NCBI RefSeq assembly: GCF_013423955.1
Contig: NZ_JACCKX010000001.1
Location: 248,001-312,000 of the forward strand
DNA: 64,000 nt
Origin: Ottowia beijingensis
GTDB taxonomy: Bacteria > Pseudomonadota > Gammaproteobacteria > Burkholderiales > Burkholderiaceae_C
Reading direction: 5' to 3'
The position numbers were made by a program, and so were the translations under genes. This document shows, piece after piece, positions 58,737-64,000 of the stretch. Numbering within the stretch: the stretch's first letter is position 1; every line of letters begins with the position of its first letter. The notes under the pieces were generated by a model. The model was not told the origin of the DNA. It saw only the letters and a list, made by a program, of their open reading frames with translations, and ran no database searches.

Positions 58737-61700
58737 ATGACCCTGCACACCGAAGTCCAGCTCGAACGCGACATCTGCACCCACCTTGGCGCGCACGGCT
58801 GGCTGTATGCCGAACCCGGCACCGACGGCGATGCCCGCAGCTACGACACCCCGCGCGCGCTGTACCCGCCCGACCTCGTGGCGTGGCTGCAAGCCACCCA
58901 GCCCGACGCATGGGACAAGCTGACCCAACTGCACGGCGCCGGTACCGAAGCCGTGGTGCTGGAGCGCCTGCGCAAAGCCCTTGACGACCGGGGCACGCTG
59001 GACGTGCTGCGCCACGGCCTGGAGATGATGGGCCTGCGCAAACGTCTCGACCTCGCCCAGTTCAAGCCCGCGCTGGCCATGAACGCCGAGCTGCAGGCCC
59101 GCTACGCCGCCAACCGCCTGCGCGTGCTGCGGCAGGTGCGCACCAACCACGACGACATCATCGACCTCGTGCTGCTGCTGAACGGCATTCCGGTGGCCAC
59201 CGCCGAGATCAAGACCGACTTCACGCAGGACGTGAACCTGGCCATCGACCAGTACCGCTTCGACCGCATTCCGCGCCCCAAGGGCAAGGCCAGCGCCGAA
59301 CCGCTGCTCGACTTCCGCGCGGCGCGCTGGTGCACTTCGCCATCAGCAACCGGCTGGTGCACATGGCCACGCGGCTGCTGGGGCCCGCCACGCAGTTCCT
59401 GCCCTTCAACCTGGGTGACGCCGGCGGCGCCGGCAACCCGCCCCATGCCGCCGGCCACCGCACCCACTACCTGTGGGAGCAGGTGTGGCAGCGCGATTCG
59501 TGGCTCGACATCCTGGGCCGCTACCTGATCGCGCGGCGCGACAGCAAGAAGAAGATCACGGCGGTGCTGTTCCCGCGCTACCACCAGCTCGACGCCACCC
59601 GCAAGCTGGTGCAGGCCGTGCTGGCCGACGGGCCGGGGCAGAAGTACCTGATCCAGCACAGCGCCGGCTCGGGCAAGACCAACTCGATTGCGTGGACGGC
59701 GCACTTCCTGTCGGACCTGCACGACGCACAGAACCACAAGGTGTTCTCCACCGTGCTGGTCATCAGCGACCGCAACGTGCTCGATGCCCAGTTGCAGGAA
59801 GCCATCTACGACTTCCAGCGCACCACGGGCGTGGTCGCCACCATCACCGGCGCCGACGCCAGCAAGAGCCAGCAACTGGCCCAGGCCCTGTCGGGTGACA
59901 AGAAGATCGTCGTCTGCACCATCCAGACCTTCCCCTTCGCGCTGGAGGCGGTGCGCGAGCTGGCCGCCACCCAAGGCAAGCGCTTTGCCGTCATCGCCGA
60001 CGAGGCGCATTCCAGCCAGACGGGCGAATCCGCCGCCAAGCTCAAGGCCGTGTTGACGACCGAGGAACAGCAGGCGCTGGCCGACGGCGGCGAAATCAGC
60101 AACGAGGACATCCTGGCCGCCCACATGCAGGCTCGCGCCGGGCAGGATGCCGCCATCAGCACTATCGCCTTCACCGCCACACCCAAGGCCAAGACGCTGG
60201 AGCTGTTCGGCCGCCGGCCCGACGCCAGCCAGCCGGCCAGCGAGACCAACCTGCCGCAGGCCTTCCACATCTACAGCATGCGGCAGGCCATCGAGGAGGG
60301 TTTCATCCTTGACGTGCTGCAGAACTACACCCCGTACAAGCTGGCCTTCCGCCTGACGCATGAGGGCAAGGACTGGACCGACGCCGAGGTGGACAAGGGC
60401 GAAGCCGTGAAGGGGCTGATGCGCTGGGTGCGCCTGCACCCGTACAATATCGCGCAGAAGGTCGCCATCGTGGTCGAGCACTTCGCGGACAACGTCCAAC
60501 CTCTGCTGAACGGCCACGCCAAGGCCATGGTGGTGACCGCCAGCCGGCAGGAAGTGGTGCGCTGGAAACGCGCCATGGACAAGTACATCGCCGAGCAGGG
60601 CTACCCCATCGGCACGCTGGTGGCCTTCTCGGGCGAGGTGCCCGACGCGGACAACGGCAACGAACCCGTGACCGAGAAATCGCCCAGCCTGAACCCCGGC
60701 CTGAAAGGCAAGGACATCCGCGAAGCCTTCGCCACGCCCGAGCACCAAATCCTGCTGGTGGCCAACAAGTTCCAGACCGGCTTCGACCAACCGCTGCTGT
60801 GCGGCATGTATGTCGACAAGAAGCTGGGCGGCATTCAGGCGGTGCAGACGCTGAGCCGGCTCAACCGCGCCTACAACGGCCCGCATGGACTCAAGGGCAC
60901 CACCTACGTGGTCGACTTCGTCAACGAGCCGGACGAGGTGCTGGCGGCGTTCCAGGTCTATTACGAGACGGCCGAGCTGTCGGGCGTGACGGACCCGAAC
61001 CTGATCCTCGACCTGAAGGCCAAGCTGGACGGCAGTGGCCACTACGACGAATTCGAGGTCGACCGGGTGGTGAACGTCGAGCTGGACCCCAAGGCGACGC
61101 AGGCGCAGCTCGTCGCCGCCATCGAGCCGGTGGCGGATCGGCTGCTGAAGAAATACAAGGCGGCGAAGCAGACCCAGCAGGCCCACCCGGAATCCAGCCC
61201 TGAGCACAAGGACGCCAAGGACGAGCTGGAGGCGCTGGTGCTGTTCAAGCGCGATCTCGGCAGCTATGTGCGCGTGTACGCCTTCCTCGGCCAGCTCTTC
61301 GACTACGGCAATACCGCCATCGAGAAGCGCGCCATCTTCTTCAAGCGCCTGCTGCCGCTGCTGGACTTCGGGCGCGAGCGGGACGGCATCGACCTGAGCA
61401 AGGTGGTGTTGACGCACCACAAGCTGAAGGAGCAAGGCCAGCGCAGCCTGACCTTGAACGAGACCGATGGGGAATACAAGCTCAAGCCGATGACGGAGCC
61501 GGGCAGTGGCCAACTGCAGGACAAGGAAAAGCTGCTGCTGTCGGAAATCCTCGACCGCGTGAACGACCTGTTCGAGGGCGAGCTGACGGATGACGACAAG
61601 CTGGTGTACGTGAACAACGTCATCAAGGGCAAGCTGATGGAGTCCGAGGTGCTGGCCGAGCAGGCGCGCAACAACACCAAGGCGCAGTTCGCGGCGTCAC

Positions 61701-61858
61701 CGAACTTCGATGCCGAACTGATGGACGCCATCATCGCGGCGTTCGAGGCGCATCAGGTGATGAGCCGGCAGGCGCTGGATTCGGAGAAGGTGCGGGCCGG
61801 CATCAAGAGCATCCTGCTGGGACCGGCCGGGTTGTACGAGGGGTTGAGGGCGGGCTGA
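58737..61858 (+). CDS. hsdR: Type I restriction-modification system, R subunit (one frame break)
   Basis: Motor and nuclease subunit of about 1040 residues. The nuclease core is VATAEIKTDFTQ (PD-(D/E)xK, about residue 157). Helicase motifs are IQHSAGSGKTNSIAW (Walker A, about 308), VIADEAHSSQTG (DEAH, about 421), ISTIAFTATPKAKTL, and NKFQTGFDQPLL with SRLNRAYNG. One C is missing near 59322 (LDFRRGALVHFAISNRLVHM expected). I choose MTLHTEVQLERDICTHLG as the start; in-frame ATGs at 58683 and 58695 are alternatives. A palindromic CCTCTCCCAGAGGGAGAGG repeat lies between fic and hsdR, so hsdR may have its own signals. Confidence 0.94.
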
Positions 61859-62026
61859 AAGAGGATGGCCCGTGTGTGGGCACCTCGCTGTCTGCGGCCG
61901 AGCTACCGGGCGCGCCTATCGGATGGAAAGCGGGTTTGCAGCGGCAGGATCTGGTCGCTCGTTCGAAGAACAGTCTTTCGGGGTTCCGCCCAACGGCTGA
62001 ACGCGACGCCCTCAACGATCCAAACA
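61859..62026. other. Short interval after hsdR, no recognised gene
   Basis: Both strands hold only short frames without known motifs. It ends at the terminator at 62027. Confidence 0.45.
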
Positions 62027-62053
62027 AAAAAGCGGCCTTCGGGCCGCTTTTTG
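62027..62053. terminator. Bidirectional terminator
   Basis: AAAAAA then GCGGCC-TTCG-GGCCGC then TTTTT: a strong symmetric hairpin closing the hsd operon side. Confidence 0.88.
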
Positions 62054-62068
62054 CTTGGCGCCCTCACG

Positions 62069-62226
62069 TCATTCCAATTCCAGATCAAAGCTGCAATAGC
62101 TCGTCATTCCGGCGCAAAGCCTGCCCCGTACCGCGATACGGGGCCGGAATCCAGACGGCGTGTGCGAAGAAACATGGATTCCGGCCTTCGCCGGGATGAC
62201 GGTGATTGACGCATTGAATCGGCAAT
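62069..62226. repeat. CATTCCGGCG-type dispersed repeat, long copy
   Basis: It contains TCATTCCGGCGCAAAGCCTG, GTACCGCGATACGGGGCCGG and GCCTTCGCCGGGATGACGGT. It matches the copy at about 13318-13425 in reverse orientation and, less closely, the one at 5532. Confidence 0.75.
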
Positions 62227-62230
62227 GGAA

Positions 62231-62876
62231 TCACTTCAGCAGTTCGGCCCGGCGGCGCTGGTACTCGCGCTCCGACAGCCTGCCCTGGCGCCGCTGCTGC
62301 TGCAGCTCGCGCAGGCGTTGTGCGGTGTTGCCGGTGGCCGGGGTGCCGCGGCCGGTGCGGGGCTTGGCGGGGCCGTGGTCGCAGCGGGGCGGACCTGCCG
62401 GCGGCGCCCGCTGGCGCGATGCTGGCTGCGGCGGCTGACGGCGTGAGCAGGCCCGACTTCTGCACGCCCGCCCGGCCGGTGCCTTCGTCCACCAGATGGA
62501 GTTCGGTACGGCCGCGCACGATGCCCACCTTGAACTCCTGCCAGACATAGGTCGCCCGGCCCGCCTGTACCGTGACGGTCAGGCTGGCAGTGTTGTCGCC
62601 CCGCGATTCGATGGTGTACTGGCCGGGGTTCAGGTCGAGGCGGAAGAAAGACTGGCCACTGGTGTCGCCCACGCTGACGCCGTTGACCACCACCTCGAGC
62701 CCCAGCGCCGCACCCAGCAGTTCGCTGCGGTAGATGTAGAGCGCACCCTTGCCCGGGCGCGTGGTGAAGGCCTTGGCCTGGGCGTCCTCGGCCTCCGAAG
62801 CCTTGTGCACGAAGGCGCAACCGCTCAGCCACAGCGCCGCGCCCGGCACGGCCCATACGAGAAGTCTGCGTCGCAT
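62231..62876 (-). CDS. DUF2846-like lipoprotein with SHOCT-like tail (frame break)
   Basis: The start MRRRLLVWAVPGAALWLSGC gives a lipobox (LSGC). The domain GKGALYIYRSELLGAALGLE, VVVNGVSVGDTSGQSFFRLD and PGQYTIESRGDN resembles DUF2846. The C-terminus NTAQRLRELQQQRRQGRLSE then YQRRRAELLK is a short SHOCT-like helical pair. The linker (about 62395-62450) changes frame. RBS AGGAGG is eight bases before the ATG. An outer-membrane or periplasmic location is likely; the role is unknown. Confidence 0.8.
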
Positions 62877-62994
62877 TTCAATCCCTCCTGTCGAGCGGGC
62901 ATTGTGCGGGGCGTTCACGCGCAGGGGTGTTGCAAGAAGTACGGGCCACAGTACGCAGCACAGGGCCGAACAGTGCCCGGCTGCGGCTGCGCCA

Positions 62995-63837
62995 TCAGGG
63001 GCCGCGCACCAAGCGCTGCAGGCCGGGCAGCGCAGCCAGCGCGTTGCCGGTAGTCGTCGCGGCCCAGGCTGCTGGCGGCACGCCACGCAGTTGCGCGACT
63101 TCGGCCCCGATGCGCGGCAGCTCGCCCGGCTCGTTGCGGCCCTGACCGTGGCCGGCGGCGCGCTGCTCGGCGGTGGCGTAGAGCCAGTGGGGCGGAATGT
63201 CGGGGGCGTCGGTTTCCATCACGATGGCATCGGCCGGCAGTTCGGCCGCCAGCGCGCGCAGGCGCGTGGCGCGCTCGTAGGTGACGGCGCCGCCGAAGCC
63301 CAGCCTGAAGCCCATGTCCAGAAACATATCGGCCTGCTGGCGGCTGCCGTTGAAGGCGTGGGCGATGCCGCCGGGCACGCCGATCTCGCGCAGGCCCTTC
63401 AGCACCTGGTCGACCGAGCGCCGCACGTGCAGGATCACGGGCAGGCCGTGGCGGCCCGCCAGCTTGAGCTGTTCGCGGAAGAAATGCTCCTGCCGCTCGC
63501 GCAGCGGGTCTTCGGTGAGTTCGGGCACGAAGTAGTCCAGCCCGATCTCGCCCACGGCCACCAGGCGCGGATCATCGGTGTGGGCGGTGAGCGCCTGGTC
63601 CAACCGCGCGAGGGCGTCGTGCAGCGCCCATTGCACGTACATCGGGTGGATGCCCAGGGCATAGGCGTCGCCGAAGCGGTGCGCCAGCGTGCGCACCGCC
63701 TCGAAGGCCGTCACCTCGACCGCCGGAATCACGCAGAGTGCTACGTTTTCAGAAGCTGCCCGCGCCCGCACGGCGGCCACGTCGGCCGAAAAATTGCCTG
63801 CATCCAGGTGGCAGTGGGTGTCAATCCAGAAGGCCAT
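62995..63837 (-). CDS. tatD: TatD family hydrolase
   Basis: A metal-dependent hydrolase/nuclease of the TatD-like barrel, 280 residues. Metal ligands are in MAFWIDTHCHLDAGNF (HxH), LVAVGEIGLDYFVPEL (Glu), LPVILHVRRSVDQVL (His) and IVMETDAPDIPPHWLY (Asp). It is undamaged. The start is set at the MAFWIDTHCHL methionine; the frame is open 26 codons further but without family similarity. Confidence 0.92.
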   Translation of the reverse strand: MAFWIDTHCHLDAGNFSADVAAVRARAASENVALCVIPAVEVTAFEAVRTLAHRFGDAYALGIHPMYVQWALHDALARLDQALTAHTDDPRLVAVGEIGLDYFVPELTEDPLRERQEHFFREQLKLAGRHGLPVILHVRRSVDQVLKGLREIGVPGGIAHAFNGSRQQADMFLDMGFRLGFGGAVTYERATRLRALAAELPADAIVMETDAPDIPPHWLYATAEQRAAGHGQGRNEPGELPRIGAEVAQLRGVPPAAWAATTTGNALAALPGLQRLVRGP

Positions 63838-64000
63838 GGCAGCATCATGCCCGAGCCGGGCGTGGGGTGAACACCCTCGCACAAGCGGCGTGAACCGTGC
63901 TACCTTCCCAAGCATGTGTCCGGTTGTCAGGTGACCTGCATGCGTCGAACCGCGCTCTACAGTCGTTCCACCCCTCGCCCTGCTGTGCCTACGGAGGTCG
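63838..64000. other. End of window, no gene recognised
   Basis: 163 bases upstream of tatD. They hold AGGTGACCTGCATGC and no complete frame, and may contain the tatD promoter or the edge of the next gene. Confidence 0.4.

Noticed and set aside
61876..62209. Short gene(s) after hsdR
   Set aside because: Both candidate frames run through the terminator and the CATTCCGGCG repeat, with no recognisable domain.

Overview
The window is high-GC chromosomal DNA from a betaproteobacterium, most likely Burkholderiales, family Comamonadaceae. Support comes from the conserved genes (cysE, trmJ, plsY, prfB, polA, an aminoglycoside-kinase-like thrB, a BPSS1780-type membrane protein, a Bug-type solute-binding protein). 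Further support is a short dispersed element with the core ATAGCTGCTTGCGCTTG that I associate with that family. The genus cannot be fixed from the sequence alone.

Layout. 1-26.9 kb is mostly housekeeping: cobA (partial), a flavoprotein, rpsU-yqeY, a FecR/DUF6600 secreted protein, pmbA, darP, mogA, an OsmB-like lipoprotein, cysE, trmJ, ppnP, an MFS transporter, murB, yajQ, an aspartic protease, plsY, ybaK, an aldo/keto reductase, an acyl-CoA synthetase, an alpha/beta hydrolase, prfB, pepN and fbp. 27.1-34.35 kb is a defence-type insert between fbp and polA. It holds a PLD-nuclease/SNF2-helicase fusion, a large Eco57I-like adenine methyltransferase and a small DprA/SLOG-like protein, read in one direction. 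34.4-53.4 kb returns to housekeeping and transport genes (polA, thrB, a NAD/5'-nucleotidase, uvrD, guaC, a TSUP permease, a LysR regulator with its divergent Bug protein, and a hydrolase plus two dehydrogenases). At 53.4 kb a tRNA-Ala(CGC) is followed by a type I restriction-modification operon, hsdM-hsdS-fic-hsdR, to 61.9 kb. The window ends with a SHOCT-like lipoprotein and tatD.

Main discovery candidate. The helicase/nuclease gene carries about 12 copies of a 5-bp unit (27269-27329) between its N-terminal motif and the PLD domain. In the given sequence the gene is out of frame across the tract. Losing one unit or gaining two restores the protein exactly. This is the signature of slipped-strand phase variation, here in a helicase-nuclease-methyltransferase system. 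The third gene adds a predicted nucleotide- or DNA-sensing fold. I do not recognise this three-gene set as a named system; it shares parts with DISARM (drmD/drmMI) and with BREX/type IIG methyltransferases.

Second theme: repeats. The ATAGCTG element occurs about 15 times between genes. It also lies, read through without stops, inside at least four coding regions (the flavoprotein, trmJ, the acyl-CoA synthetase, polA), so it contributes peptide segments. Six REP-like hairpins, a 349-bp element with perfect 39-bp inverted ends, a 242-bp tandem duplication of the guaC tail, and palindromes inside the acyl-CoA synthetase and uvrD add to this.

Quality warning. About thirty genes-in-pieces are each explained by one (sometimes two) missing bases, usually in a run of identical bases, and no single clear base gain is seen. 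I treat these as probable sequencing deletions rather than pseudogenes, and give full-length coordinates with the break points noted. The prfB +1 shift is the exception: it is the programmed one.
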